DNA of 64,000 bases, from the NCBI GenBank assembly GCA_944383825.1, contig CALWRA010000003.1, positions 1 through 64,000 of the forward strand, in the 5' to 3' direction. Source of the stretch: an uncultured Acetatifactor sp. Its GTDB lineage: Bacteria; Bacillota; Clostridia; Lachnospirales; Lachnospiraceae. The position numbers were made by a program, and so were the translations under genes. Below are positions 51,156-60,793 of the stretch, piece after piece. Under the pieces are notes generated by a model. It searched no databases and had not been told where the DNA came from. It worked only from the letters and a program-made list of their open reading frames with translations. The first letter of the stretch is position 1. The number at the start of each line of letters is the position of its first letter.

Positions 51156-51683
51156 ATGGCACGGACAGGCAGAGCGAGCGCTATTCCTGCAGACAAAAGA
51201 GTAAATCAGAAAAGAACCGGCAGAAGAATACAGGAAGCTTATGTATATGGAAACGCCGTGCGCAAGCCGGAAATCGTACATAAGCCCGATGTACGAAAGC
51301 AGCTGGAAGAGCGCCCCAAAAGACAGCTCAGCAATGAGGTGAGGAAAAACAGGGACAAGGCCCGTCATATGAACCTGGGATATGTTGTGTTTCTTGTGGG
51401 AGCATTGTGTGCGGCCGCATTTGTTCTGGTAAATTATGTTCAGATGCAGGCGGAGCTGACTAACAGGATAAACAATATTGCTTCTCTGGAAAGCGAACTG
51501 AATTCCCTGAAGTTGGCGAATGATGAGGAATACAACAGGATTACCAGCAGTATTGATCTGGAAGAGATAAAGAGGGTGGCCATCGGGGAATTGGGCATGA
51601 CCTACGCTAAGGAGGGTCAGATCATTACCTATAATGTGGAGGGGAACGATTATATGCGTCGGGTATCCGGAAATGAAAATTAG
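51156..51683 (+). CDS. FtsL-like division protein
   Basis: 175 residues. A long basic cytoplasmic part (1-70), one membrane helix (about 72-92, LGYVVFLVGALCAAAFVLVNYV), then an extracellular coiled coil (LTNRINNIASLESELNSLKLANDEEYNRI). This topology and its place between rsmH and the first PBP are those of FtsL, which joins DivIB and DivIC at the septum. Primary sequence is poorly conserved in this family, so the call rests on topology and order. Confidence 0.82.
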   Translation: MARTGRASAIPADKRVNQKRTGRRIQEAYVYGNAVRKPEIVHKPDVRKQLEERPKRQLSNEVRKNRDKARHMNLGYVVFLVGALCAAAFVLVNYVQMQAELTNRINNIASLESELNSLKLANDEEYNRITSSIDLEEIKRVAIGELGMTYAKEGQIITYNVEGNDYMRRVSGNEN

Positions 51684-51692
51684 AGGTGTACA

Positions 51693-53978
51693 GTGAAGGA
51701 ACTGAACTTGCAGAAACCACAAAAATTTTCCGTAAAAATGCAAAAAAAGCTGGTGGTACTATTTCTGTTTGTACTACTGGCTTTTGCGGGATTAAGCGCC
51801 AGACTGATTTGGATTACAAGAGAAAATGAAACGGAATACCAAAAAAATGTGCTTTCACAGCAGAGGTATGATTCCACCGCTATTCCCTTTCGAAGAGGGG
51901 ATATTGTGGATGCCAAGGGAACAAAGCTGGCTACCAGCGAGAAGGTATACAATCTTGTGATCGACGCCAAGGTGATGCTGGACAGAGAGGAATATCTGGA
52001 GCCCACTCTTCAGGCTCTGGGAGAAAATTTTGACCTGGACATGACCGCCATACGAGAGTATGTAACCACACATGAAAATTCGTCCTGGTATGTGCCTTTA
52101 AGACAGCTGTCCTATGAAGAGATCAGCGGCTTTCAGGCGGCGGCTCTGGAGAATTCCAATATCAGAGGAGTATGGTTCGAGGAAGAGTATAAGAGAGTCT
52201 ATCCCAACGGTTCGCTGGCTGCGGATGTAATTGGCTTTACCAACGCTGACAACACAGGAACCTATGGGCTGGAGGAATATTACAATGATACTTTAAATGG
52301 GATCAACGGCAGGGAATACGGGTATCTCAATGAAGACCTGAATCTGGAGAGAACCATCAGGGCCGCAGTTGACGGGAATACCATTCACAGTACTATTGAT
52401 GTCAACATACAAAGTATTGTGGAAAAATATCTGAAGCAATTTAACGAAGAATATAAAGATGCAGTTCGGGAGGGAAACGGCGCCGAAAATCTGGGTTGTG
52501 TCATTATGGAGGTGGACACAGGTAATGTTCTGGCCATGGCAAGCTATCCCACCTTTGACTTAAACGATGTCAGGAATACGGATGGCCTTCTGGGCTCCGT
52601 TATGGTGGAGCAGGTCACCAATGCAAACGGATATTTTGAGATACATAAAACGGACACGGTGATTAATGAAGAAGTGCTGGCTTCCATGAATGAGGATCAG
52701 ATTTATTTGAATCTGAACAATCTATGGAAAAATTACTGTATCACCACCACATATGAACCGGGCTCCACAGTAAAACCGTTTACGGTGGCGGCTGCCCTGG
52801 AGGATGGTTCCATTGCGGCGGGCAGTACATATGAGTGTAACGGCGCGCTTGAGGTGGGAGGGCATACCATAAAATGTCACAGCTACGCCAGGGGCGGGGA
52901 CGGTGTTGTGACTCTGCAGGATTCTGTGGCCTGGTCCTGTAATGTGGCTCTCATGAAAATCGGACAGGCTATGGGGGTGGATGAATTCTGCAGATTCCAG
53001 CAGATTTTTAATTTCGGACTGAAGACAAATGTAGATCTGGCAGGTGAGGCGAGAACCGCAAGCCTGATATATACTGCAGACAATATGGGAAGCGCGGATC
53101 TGGCTACCAATTCATTCGGACAGAATTTTAACGTCACCATGATTCAGATGATTACTGGATTTTGCGCGCTGATCAACGGGGGCTACTATTATGAGCCTCA
53201 CATGGTGGACAAAATTACCAATGCCAGCGGAGCTACGGTGGAAAACATAGAGCCCCGCATACTGAAGCAGGTAATATCCGAATCCACTTCTGAGCTCATA
53301 CGCCAGTACTGCAGGGCGGTGGTTATGGAGGAAGGCGGCAGTCTGAGAACCGGTAAAACTGCCCGGCCGGCCGGCTATGCCATTGGCGGCAAGACGGGAA
53401 CAGCGGAAACGATTGATGAAAACACTCACACACGTTCTGACGACGAATATGTAGTGTCCTTTATCGGTTACGCCCCTGCGGATGATCCTCAGATTGCCAT
53501 TTATGTGGTTGTGGACCGGGCAAATGCCGAGGAACAGGATGACGCCAAATTTGCCACCAGAATTGTGCGGAATATATTGACGGAGGTACTGCCCTATCTG
53601 AATATTTTTATGACCGAGGAGCTGAGTGAAGCGGAAATCCAGGAACTGAATGAGAAGCAGCTGGAAATTACCACGCAGTACGCCCAGACGCCTGAGGATG
53701 AAGCCTTGGATGATCTGGAAGCAGGCGAAGGACAGCAGGGTCAGGGAGAAAACGGAACAGAGCAGGGCGGCGCAGGGGAGGGGGAAAATCAGCCCGCATG
53801 GATGAGCTATCCCATTGATCCCGACACCGGATACAGAGTGAATCCCGAGACAGGACAGGAGCTGGACGCACAGACGGGAGAATTGATTGATCCGGATGAA
53901 TCTGCGTTGGGAGAGAACGGTCCTGTGAATGAGAATCTCGTGAACGCCAACAGCGGACAGGAGAGCGAGGGTCCGTAA
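51693..53978 (+). CDS. Class B penicillin-binding protein, division transpeptidase (FtsI/PBP2B type)
   Basis: 761 residues, GTG start after TAGAGGTG. One membrane helix (about 16-38), dimerisation domain (40-220), then transpeptidase with Ser358-x-x-Lys361 (GSTVKPF), Ser415-Cys-Asn417 (SWSCNVAL) and Lys567-Thr-Gly569 (GGKTGTAE). The C-terminal tail (about 655-761) is Glu/Gln/Gly-rich. It includes a run of short TG-containing repeats (IDPDTGYRVNPETGQ then ELDAQTGELIDPDES). It crosslinks septal peptidoglycan together with FtsW. Confidence 0.92.
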   Translation: MKELNLQKPQKFSVKMQKKLVVLFLFVLLAFAGLSARLIWITRENETEYQKNVLSQQRYDSTAIPFRRGDIVDAKGTKLATSEKVYNLVIDAKVMLDREEYLEPTLQALGENFDLDMTAIREYVTTHENSSWYVPLRQLSYEEISGFQAAALENSNIRGVWFEEEYKRVYPNGSLAADVIGFTNADNTGTYGLEEYYNDTLNGINGREYGYLNEDLNLERTIRAAVDGNTIHSTIDVNIQSIVEKYLKQFNEEYKDAVREGNGAENLGCVIMEVDTGNVLAMASYPTFDLNDVRNTDGLLGSVMVEQVTNANGYFEIHKTDTVINEEVLASMNEDQIYLNLNNLWKNYCITTTYEPGSTVKPFTVAAALEDGSIAAGSTYECNGALEVGGHTIKCHSYARGGDGVVTLQDSVAWSCNVALMKIGQAMGVDEFCRFQQIFNFGLKTNVDLAGEARTASLIYTADNMGSADLATNSFGQNFNVTMIQMITGFCALINGGYYYEPHMVDKITNASGATVENIEPRILKQVISESTSELIRQYCRAVVMEEGGSLRTGKTARPAGYAIGGKTGTAETIDENTHTRSDDEYVVSFIGYAPADDPQIAIYVVVDRANAEEQDDAKFATRIVRNILTEVLPYLNIFMTEELSEAEIQELNEKQLEITTQYAQTPEDEALDDLEAGEGQQGQGENGTEQGGAGEGENQPAWMSYPIDPDTGYRVNPETGQELDAQTGELIDPDESALGENGPVNENLVNANSGQESEGP

Positions 53979-54017
53979 AAGGACTGTTGGGCTCAAGCAG
54001 AATACGAAAGAAAGAAT

Positions 54018-54067
54018 AACCTCATAAAATGGGGAATACAGTGTATTAATACCCTTTTTATGAGGTT
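54018..54067 (+). promoter_or_regulatory. Long hairpin covering the ribosome site of the second PBP gene
   Basis: AACCTCATAAAA (54018-54029) and TTTTATGAGGTT (54056-54067) are perfect 12-bp arms. GGG/CCC pairing lies inside after one T-T mismatch, with AATAC/GTATT at the tip. The right arm contains GAGG (54062-54065), the only ribosome site of the following gene, so the structure could control its translation. There is no trailing T-run of terminator type. Confidence 0.7.
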
Positions 54068-54071
54068 TCCT

Positions 54072-55877
54072 GTGCTTATAAACAATAATAAAATTTTTCA
54101 TAGGAAAAAGATAACAGCCGTATTTTTTCTCTGCACAGCCGTATTTTTGCTCCTGTTTGTCAGACTGGTGTATCTTATGGTGTGGCGGGCAGATCATTAT
54201 TCTCAGCTTGCGGATGAGCTGCATGAGAGAGAACGCAGCATCAAGGCGGCCCGGGGCAGGATATTGGATCGCAACGGAACGGTGTTGGCGGATAATAAAA
54301 CAGTGTGCACCATTTCCGTGATACATAATCAGGTGGAGGATCCTGAGGAGGTGATAGAGGTACTTAGCCGGGAGCTGGATCTTTCAGAGGAATACGTCAG
54401 AAAAAGAGTGGAGAAATATTCTTCCATGGAGCGTATCAAGAGCAATGTGGACAAAACGGTAGGGGATAAGATCCGCGAATATGACCTGGCGGGCGTGAAG
54501 GTGGACGAAGATTACAAACGCTATTATCCCTATGGGGAGCTGGCCAGTAAGGTGCTGGGCTTCACAGGGGCAGACAATCAGGGAATTATCGGACTGGAGG
54601 TGGTCTATGAGGAAATTCTGCAGGGAGAGCCGGGAACGATTTTGACAGTTACGGATGCGAAGGGAATAGAAGTGGAGGAATCGGGGGAAAGGAGGATAGA
54701 GCCGGTAAGCGGGGACAGCTTAAGCATCAGCTTGGATGTAAATATTCAATCCTATGCCACTCAGCTTGCAAAGCAGGCTATGGCCACAAAGGAGGCCGAC
54801 AGCGTATCCATTCTGGTAATGAACCCCAAAAACGGCGAAATACTGGCAATGGTCAATGTTCCGGAATTTGATTTAAACAATCCTTATGAGATTCCGGAGG
54901 AAGCATTGCCGAGAGTGACAGCAAAAGAAGAAACGGATCAGGAGGCCGGCTTAGTCCCGGAAATATCCGTGACGCAGGAGGAACTGAGCCAGGAGGAGAC
55001 GCAGGAAATTTTGAACAGTGTCTGGAGAAACGGCTGCATTAACGATACCTATGAACCGGGATCCACTTTTAAAATAATAACTGCCGCCGCAGGTTTGGAG
55101 GAAGGGGTAGTTGCCACTGACAGCACTTTCAGCTGTCCCGGGTATATTATCGTGGATGACAGAAAAATACGTTGTCATAAGGTGGCGGGACACGGGGCCG
55201 AAACCTTCGTTCAGGCTACGATGAACTCATGCAATCCCGTTTTTATCACAGTGGGTCTCAGACTGGGCTTGGACAATTATTATGAATATTTTGAGCAGTT
55301 CGGACTGATGGAGAAAACGGGAATTGATCTTCCCGGGGAGGCGGGAACCATAATGCACAAAAAGGAGGATATGGGCAATGTAGAACTGGCTACAGTATCC
55401 TTCGGCCAGTCCTTCCAAATCACTCCCATACAGCTTCTGACTACGGCGGCATCCATTGTCAATGGGGGAAACAGGGTGACGCCTCATTTTGGAGTAAAGA
55501 CTCTGGACAGCGAGGGAAATGTGAAAGAAATTTTGGAATATCCGGTGCAGGAGGGGATAGTATCCGAAGAGACCAGCGCTATTATGAGGGAAATGCTGGA
55601 GATGGTAGTATCCGAAGGCTCTGGGAAAAACGGCAAAATAGAGGGCTTTAGAATTGGAGGAAAAACTGCCACCAGCCAGACCCTTCCAAGGGACAGCGGC
55701 CGCTATATTGCTTCCTTCATCGGCTTTGCGCCTGCAGATGACCCTGAGGTGATGGCTCTGGCTATTGTAAATAACCCCCATGGGGTATACTACGGAGGGC
55801 AGGTGGCGGCCCCCATTGTACGGCAGCTTTTTGAAAATATTCTTCCTTATCTTGGGATAATGGGGTATAATCAATGA
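54072..55877 (+). CDS. Class B penicillin-binding protein, SpoVD/PBP2-like
   Basis: 601 residues from GTG 54072, chosen because GAGG lies 6 bases upstream; ATG 54060, four codons earlier, has no ribosome site. Membrane helix at about 13-37, dimerisation domain with GRILDRNGTVLADN, transpeptidase with Ser331-x-x-Lys334 (GSTFKIIT) and Ser386-Cys-Asn388. The third motif reads Lys531-Thr-Ala533 (GGKTATSQ) instead of KTG. No PASTA domain. Position after an FtsI-like PBP is that of SpoVD in Bacillus, a sporulation-specific enzyme, but a vegetative role is equally possible. Confidence 0.88.
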   Translation: MLINNNKIFHRKKITAVFFLCTAVFLLLFVRLVYLMVWRADHYSQLADELHERERSIKAARGRILDRNGTVLADNKTVCTISVIHNQVEDPEEVIEVLSRELDLSEEYVRKRVEKYSSMERIKSNVDKTVGDKIREYDLAGVKVDEDYKRYYPYGELASKVLGFTGADNQGIIGLEVVYEEILQGEPGTILTVTDAKGIEVEESGERRIEPVSGDSLSISLDVNIQSYATQLAKQAMATKEADSVSILVMNPKNGEILAMVNVPEFDLNNPYEIPEEALPRVTAKEETDQEAGLVPEISVTQEELSQEETQEILNSVWRNGCINDTYEPGSTFKIITAAAGLEEGVVATDSTFSCPGYIIVDDRKIRCHKVAGHGAETFVQATMNSCNPVFITVGLRLGLDNYYEYFEQFGLMEKTGIDLPGEAGTIMHKKEDMGNVELATVSFGQSFQITPIQLLTTAASIVNGGNRVTPHFGVKTLDSEGNVKEILEYPVQEGIVSEETSAIMREMLEMVVSEGSGKNGKIEGFRIGGKTATSQTLPRDSGRYIASFIGFAPADDPEVMALAIVNNPHGVYYGGQVAAPIVRQLFENILPYLGIMGYNQ

Positions 55878-55889
55878 AAGGATCAGGTT

Positions 55890-56846
55890 ATGGGCAATAT
55901 AAGCATCATGCCGGTTCTGATTTCTTTTGTAATCAGCGCTGCGGCGGGACCGATTGTGATTCCCTTTCTACGAAAGCTGAAATGCGGCCAGACTGTCAGA
56001 AATGATGGTCCCAGCACACATCTGAAAAAGGATGGGACTCCTACCATGGGAGGTATTCTCATACTTTTAAGTGTTGTTATCACCACCTTTTTTTATCTGG
56101 AAGAATATCCCCGGACCGCCCCTATTTTATTTCTCACTGTGGGCTTTGGGCTGGTGGGTTTTCTTGACGATTATATCAAGATTGTCTGCAGGCGCTCCAT
56201 GGGACTTGCGCCGTGGCAGAAGATGGCAGGACAGTTTCTTGTCACAGGTATCTTTGCGTACTACCTGCTGCATTACACGGATGTAAGTCTTGCAATGAGG
56301 ATTCCCTGGACGGGGGGACAGTACATGGATTTTGGCATATGGAATCTGCCCATTCTCTTTTTTGTGGTGCTTGGAACCGTCAACGGGGCTAATTTCACGG
56401 ATGGGTTGGATGGCTTGGCAGGAAGCGTGACAGTGATTATAGCGGTATTTTTTACTGTGGTGGCTGTGGGCTGGGGAAGCGGCATTGAGCCTGTCACATG
56501 TGCGGTGGCAGGAGCCCTAATGGGATTTCTTTTGTTCAATGTTCATCCTGCCTCCGTGTTTATGGGAGATACGGGCTCACTGGCTCTGGGAGGCTTTGTG
56601 GCTGCCTGCGGCTATATGCTGCAGATGCCGCTGTATATTGCGGTCGCAGGCAGCGTCTATCTGATAGAGGTTCTTTCCGTAATCATACAGGTGCTATATT
56701 ATAAGTGTAGCAGAGGAAGGAGAATTTTCCGCATGGCTCCCCTGCATCACCATTTTGAGCTGTGCGGCTGGCCCGAAACAAGAATTGTGGCGGTATTTAC
56801 TGTTTTTACGGCAGTGATGTGTCTGGTGGGCCTTATGGGATTATAG
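55890..56846 (+). CDS. mraY: Phospho-MurNAc-pentapeptide transferase
   Basis: 318 residues, about ten membrane helices. Family motifs: DGPSTHLKKDGTPTMGG at the first cytoplasmic loop, GFLDDYIKI (catalytic Asp pair), NFTDGLDGLAG, FMGDTGSLALGG and the histidine motif APLHHHFE. It attaches the MurNAc-pentapeptide to undecaprenyl phosphate to form lipid I. It begins 12 bases after the PBP gene. Confidence 0.96.
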   Translation: MGNISIMPVLISFVISAAAGPIVIPFLRKLKCGQTVRNDGPSTHLKKDGTPTMGGILILLSVVITTFFYLEEYPRTAPILFLTVGFGLVGFLDDYIKIVCRRSMGLAPWQKMAGQFLVTGIFAYYLLHYTDVSLAMRIPWTGGQYMDFGIWNLPILFFVVLGTVNGANFTDGLDGLAGSVTVIIAVFFTVVAVGWGSGIEPVTCAVAGALMGFLLFNVHPASVFMGDTGSLALGGFVAACGYMLQMPLYIAVAGSVYLIEVLSVIIQVLYYKCSRGRRIFRMAPLHHHFELCGWPETRIVAVFTVFTAVMCLVGLMGL

Positions 56847-56892
56847 TCTGCTTTTGGAGCTGGTCTTCTGTAGCGGGCAGGGAGGTATAAGC

Positions 56893-58275
56893 ATGTTTAA
56901 AGGACAAAGGTGTCTTGTAATAGGCTCCGGTATCAGCGGTATCGGTGCGGCGCATCTTCTGAACCGCTCCGGTGCGGAAATCATATTGTTTGACAGCAGC
57001 GAAAAGATTACGGTACGGGAGCTGGAAGAGAAGCTGAAGGATTTATCTGACCGGATAGTCTGTGTGGCCGGCAGTCTGCCTGAGGAACTGGAGGAGAGTG
57101 TGGACATTGTGGTGCTCAGCCCCGGTGTTCCCACTGATATTCCTCTGGTAAACCGGCTAAGGGACAGGGGCGCATATATTTTGGGAGAAATTGAACTGGG
57201 GTTTTTGGCCGAAAAGGGAAGGGTGGCAGCCATTACGGGTACAAACGGCAAAACCACCACCACCACTTTGGTGGGAGAGATTATGAGGGCGCATCTGGGC
57301 AGAGAGAGAGTCTTTGTTGTGGGAAATATAGGGAATCCCTACACCATGGAGGCGTCCAGGACTTCTCCTGAAACCGTTACAGTGGGTGAGATCAGTTCCT
57401 TTCAGCTGGAGACAGTACATACCTTTCACCCGACAGTGTCGGCTATTCTGAATATAACGCCGGATCATCTGAACCGTCATCACACCATGGAGGCGTATGT
57501 GGCGGCCAAGGAGGCTGTGGCGAAAAACCAGACGAAGGAAAATATCTGTGTCCTGAATTATGAGGATAAGAATACAAGAAATTTTGGAGAGAGATGCCCC
57601 GCCCGTGTGGTATGGTTTTCCTCAGCGAGAAGGCTTTCCGAGGGCTATTATCTGGAGGGGGACAGGATTATAAGAAGCGCGGAGGGAAAGGAGACCTCCC
57701 TTCTTGATATCCATAGGGATATGAAGCTGGTGGGACTGTGCAACGTAGAAAATGTGATGGCGGCCATGGCCATAGCGGAGGGAATGGGAGTCCCTATGGA
57801 GACCATTCTTTCCGTGGTTCGTCAGTTCCAGGCCGTAGAGCACAGAATAGAATTTGTTGCAAATAAAAGAGGGGTTGATTATTATAACGATTCCAAGGCG
57901 ACCAATCCGGATGCGGCCATTCAGGGAATCAGAGCCATGAGCAGACCTACGGTGCTTATTGCGGGAGGGTATGATAAGCAGAATGAGTATGATCGGTGGA
58001 TAGAAAGCTTTGGGGGAAAGGTGAAGTGGCTGGTGCTGATCGGCCAGACAAGAGAGAAGATTGCGGCCTGTGCAAGAGCGCATGGCTTTAACAATGTGAA
58101 ATTTGCAGATACTTTTGAGGAGTGCCTGGGTCTGTGCACAGGTCTGGCGGAAAGCGGAGACGCCGTGCTGCTTTCACCGGCCTGCGCAAGCTGGGGAATG
58201 TTTACGAATTATGAGGTGAGAGGGGAAAAATTCAAGGAGTATGTAAACGGCCTGGAGGATGAGAAAGAGCCGTAA
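56893..58275 (+). CDS. murD: UDP-MurNAc-L-alanine:D-glutamate ligase
   Basis: 460 residues from ATG 56893, after GGGAGG; an in-frame ATG 13 codons earlier lacks a ribosome site. N-terminal Rossmann-like GSGISGIGAAHLL, ATP loop ITGTNGKTTTT, EISSFQLE, NITPDHLNRH and C-terminal IAGGYDKQNEYD and LLSPACASWGMF. It adds D-Glu to UDP-MurNAc-Ala in the cytoplasm. Only murD and mraY of the Mur branch stay in this cluster. Confidence 0.96.
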   Translation: MFKGQRCLVIGSGISGIGAAHLLNRSGAEIILFDSSEKITVRELEEKLKDLSDRIVCVAGSLPEELEESVDIVVLSPGVPTDIPLVNRLRDRGAYILGEIELGFLAEKGRVAAITGTNGKTTTTTLVGEIMRAHLGRERVFVVGNIGNPYTMEASRTSPETVTVGEISSFQLETVHTFHPTVSAILNITPDHLNRHHTMEAYVAAKEAVAKNQTKENICVLNYEDKNTRNFGERCPARVVWFSSARRLSEGYYLEGDRIIRSAEGKETSLLDIHRDMKLVGLCNVENVMAAMAIAEGMGVPMETILSVVRQFQAVEHRIEFVANKRGVDYYNDSKATNPDAAIQGIRAMSRPTVLIAGGYDKQNEYDRWIESFGGKVKWLVLIGQTREKIAACARAHGFNNVKFADTFEECLGLCTGLAESGDAVLLSPACASWGMFTNYEVRGEKFKEYVNGLEDEKEP

Positions 58276-58287
58276 AAAGGAGTATGT

Positions 58288-59454
58288 ATGTCTCAGAGAG
58301 GAACCAGGAAGCGTAAAAGAAAAGAACAATCCGAATACTTTTTTGATTACAGCCTGCTGTTCATCGTACTGTTTTTGATGGGCTTCGGACTGATTATGAT
58401 TTATTCCGCAAGCTCCTATGAAGCCTATGAGGAATACAACGATGCGGCATATTATCTGAAACGCCAGCTGGTTGCCGGCATTTTGGGCCTGGTGCTGATG
58501 ACCATTGTAGCCAATATACCGTATCATTTCTGGGAACGCTTTGCGGTGCTGGGGTACTTGGTTTCCGCAGGAATGATCCCACTGGTACTTACTCCCATTG
58601 GAGTGGAGTCCCACGGGGCAAGGCGTTGGATAAGACTTCCGGGAATCGGCTTTAACCTGCAGCCCGCAGAGGTGGCAAAGCTCTGTATGATTCTTTTTCT
58701 CGCCACCCTGGTGTGCAAAATGGGTAAAAGTGTGAGAACCATGAAAGGATTTATTTTAATGGTCTGTATCCCGCTCCCCATCGTGATTATGGTCTGGAAG
58801 ATTACGGATAATCTAAGCTCCGCCATTATTATAATGGGCATTTCCCTGCTTATGGTATTTGTAGCCAGCCCTGATTATAAGAAATTTATCATTATGGGTC
58901 TGGCCGGGGCGGCGGCTGTTGCGCTGGTGGTATTCCTGATCGTGAATGCGGATTCTGTGGAGGGATTCAGAAGCGAGCGCATTTTGGCTTGGCTGGATCC
59001 GGAGGGGCATTCGCAGGATAAGGGCTTTCAGACGGTGCAGGCTCTTTACGCCATCGGCAGCGGAGGCATCTGGGGCAAGGGGCTGGGACAGAGCATGCAA
59101 AAGCTCAGCTTTCTGCCGGAGGCGCAGAACGATATGATTTTTTCCATAATCTGCGAGGAGCTGGGGCTTTTCGGGGCTATCTGCATTATATTGATGTTCA
59201 CACTGCTGTTGTGGCGGATGATGATTATTGCCAACAACGCTCCCGATCTCTTCGGGGCAATGCTGGTGGTGGGAGTAATCGGCCATATTGCAATACAGGC
59301 GATTTTGAATATTGCCGTTGTGACAAATACCATTCCCAATACCGGAATTTCTCTTCCGTTTATCAGCTACGGAGGATCATCCATTATGTTTCTCATGATT
59401 GAGATTGGACTGGTGCTGAGCGTAGCCAAAAGAATTCAGCTGAAAGAATTGTAG
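58288..59454 (+). CDS. ftsW: SEDS peptidoglycan polymerase FtsW
   Basis: 388 residues, ten membrane helices, first at about 19-37. SEDS motifs: HGARRWIRLPGIGFNLQPAEVAKL (includes the conserved Trp/Arg/Glu), NDMIFSIICEELGLFGA and the end PNTGISLPFISYGGSS. It polymerises lipid II at the septum together with the class B PBP. Its place between murD and murA in a dcw cluster favours FtsW over RodA. Confidence 0.94.
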   Translation: MSQRGTRKRKRKEQSEYFFDYSLLFIVLFLMGFGLIMIYSASSYEAYEEYNDAAYYLKRQLVAGILGLVLMTIVANIPYHFWERFAVLGYLVSAGMIPLVLTPIGVESHGARRWIRLPGIGFNLQPAEVAKLCMILFLATLVCKMGKSVRTMKGFILMVCIPLPIVIMVWKITDNLSSAIIIMGISLLMVFVASPDYKKFIIMGLAGAAAVALVVFLIVNADSVEGFRSERILAWLDPEGHSQDKGFQTVQALYAIGSGGIWGKGLGQSMQKLSFLPEAQNDMIFSIICEELGLFGAICIILMFTLLLWRMMIIANNAPDLFGAMLVVGVIGHIAIQAILNIAVVTNTIPNTGISLPFISYGGSSIMFLMIEIGLVLSVAKRIQLKEL

Positions 59455-59539
59455 GGAAAAATCCGAGTACAAGGTACCATGCCGGCTCTGCTTACATAGG
59501 ATGGAACAGGTCTTAAATTTTGGAACCGGATGGTGTTGC

Positions 59540-60793
59540 ATGAACTTGATTCATATTCAGGGAGGGGTCTCCCTCCAGGGAAAGGTCCGCATCCAGGGGT
59601 CCAAAAATGCGGCTCTGCCCGTTTTGGCGGCGACCCTGCTTACCAAAGAGACCTCCTTTATAGGCAACTGTCCCAGAATTGCGGATGTACACCGTATGGT
59701 CAGTCTTTTGAAAAGCCTGGGCTGCGATGTGGTCTGGGAGGATGGAGGACTGCGCGTTAACTCCGCGGAGGTATGCAGACGGGATATGCGCGGGGAGGCG
59801 ATTACCGGAATGCGGTCTTCGCTCTGCCTTTTGGGCGCCCTTCTGGGGAGATGCGGTCAGGTGGTGATGGAGCATCCGGGAGGCTGCGTCATCGGCGTCA
59901 GGCCCATTGACCTTCATCTGAAAGCTCTTTCCCGGATGGGGGTAAGATTTACGGAAGAGGCAGGTAAGCTGAAAGCGTCTGCGGAAAGTCTCCACGGGGC
60001 GGACATCAGTCTGCCTATTCCCAGTGTAGGGGCTACGGAAAACATTATGCTGGCGGCTGTGATGGCTCAGGGAGACACAAGGATTACCGGAGCGGCCATG
60101 GAACCTGAGGTAACTGAGCTGGCAGGTTACCTGAAGCGCTGCGGCGCCCGGATAGAGGGGGCGGGCACGGACAGAATTGTGATTCACGGCGGAAAAACTC
60201 TTTATGGAGCCGATTATCGGATCTGCTCCGACAGGATTGTGGCGGGAACCTACCTGTTTGCCTGCATCGGAGCAGGAGGAAATGTTTTTCTGGAGGATGC
60301 GCCCTCCGCTCAAATGGGGACGCCTTTGAAGGTGGCCGAGCAGATGGGCGGAAAGCTCTGTGTAGCGGAGGAGGGAATTTATGTGCAGGCTCCCAGACGT
60401 CCCAAGGCGCTTGCTCTGATCAGCACCGCCCCCTACCCCGGTTTTCCCACGGATCTGCAGTCCATGGCCCTGGCGGTAATGACAAAATCAGATGGCCTTT
60501 GCACGGTGGAAGAGACTATTTTTGAGAACCGTTTCAGAGTGGCGGAATCTTTAAATTCCATGGGAGCGGATATTGCATTTCGGGATGCCGGAGCCGTCAT
60601 AGTAAGAGGCGTGGAGAGACTGCAGGGAGCAGAGGTGGAAGCAAAGGAGCTCAGGGGCGGGGCGGCTTTGGTGATCGCAGGACTTATGGCTGAGGGGGAG
60701 ACCGTTATCGGAGGATGTCAGTATATTTACCGCGGATATGAAAATATCTGCAGGGATTTGAGAGAGTTAGGAGCGCGTATTGTAAGTGTATAG
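59540..60793 (+). CDS. murA: UDP-GlcNAc 1-carboxyvinyltransferase
   Basis: 417 residues from ATG 59540 (MNLIHIQGGVSLQGKVRIQGSKNAALP). The substrate Lys-Asn pair is in GSKNAALP. The PEP-binding active-site Cys is in HPGGCVIGVRP, the form sensitive to fosfomycin (not the Asp variant). It makes the first committed peptidoglycan precursor. The ribosome site (GGATGG) is weak. An in-frame start 13 codons earlier is less like family starts. Presence of murA in the dcw cluster is typical of Clostridia. Confidence 0.94.
   Translation: MNLIHIQGGVSLQGKVRIQGSKNAALPVLAATLLTKETSFIGNCPRIADVHRMVSLLKSLGCDVVWEDGGLRVNSAEVCRRDMRGEAITGMRSSLCLLGALLGRCGQVVMEHPGGCVIGVRPIDLHLKALSRMGVRFTEEAGKLKASAESLHGADISLPIPSVGATENIMLAAVMAQGDTRITGAAMEPEVTELAGYLKRCGARIEGAGTDRIVIHGGKTLYGADYRICSDRIVAGTYLFACIGAGGNVFLEDAPSAQMGTPLKVAEQMGGKLCVAEEGIYVQAPRRPKALALISTAPYPGFPTDLQSMALAVMTKSDGLCTVEETIFENRFRVAESLNSMGADIAFRDAGAVIVRGVERLQGAEVEAKELRGGAALVIAGLMAEGETVIGGCQYIYRGYENICRDLRELGARIVSV

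Noticed and set aside
54060..54062. ATG start of the SpoVD-like PBP
   Set aside because: No ribosome site upstream and it lies within the hairpin arm; GTG 54072 has GAGG 6 bases before it.
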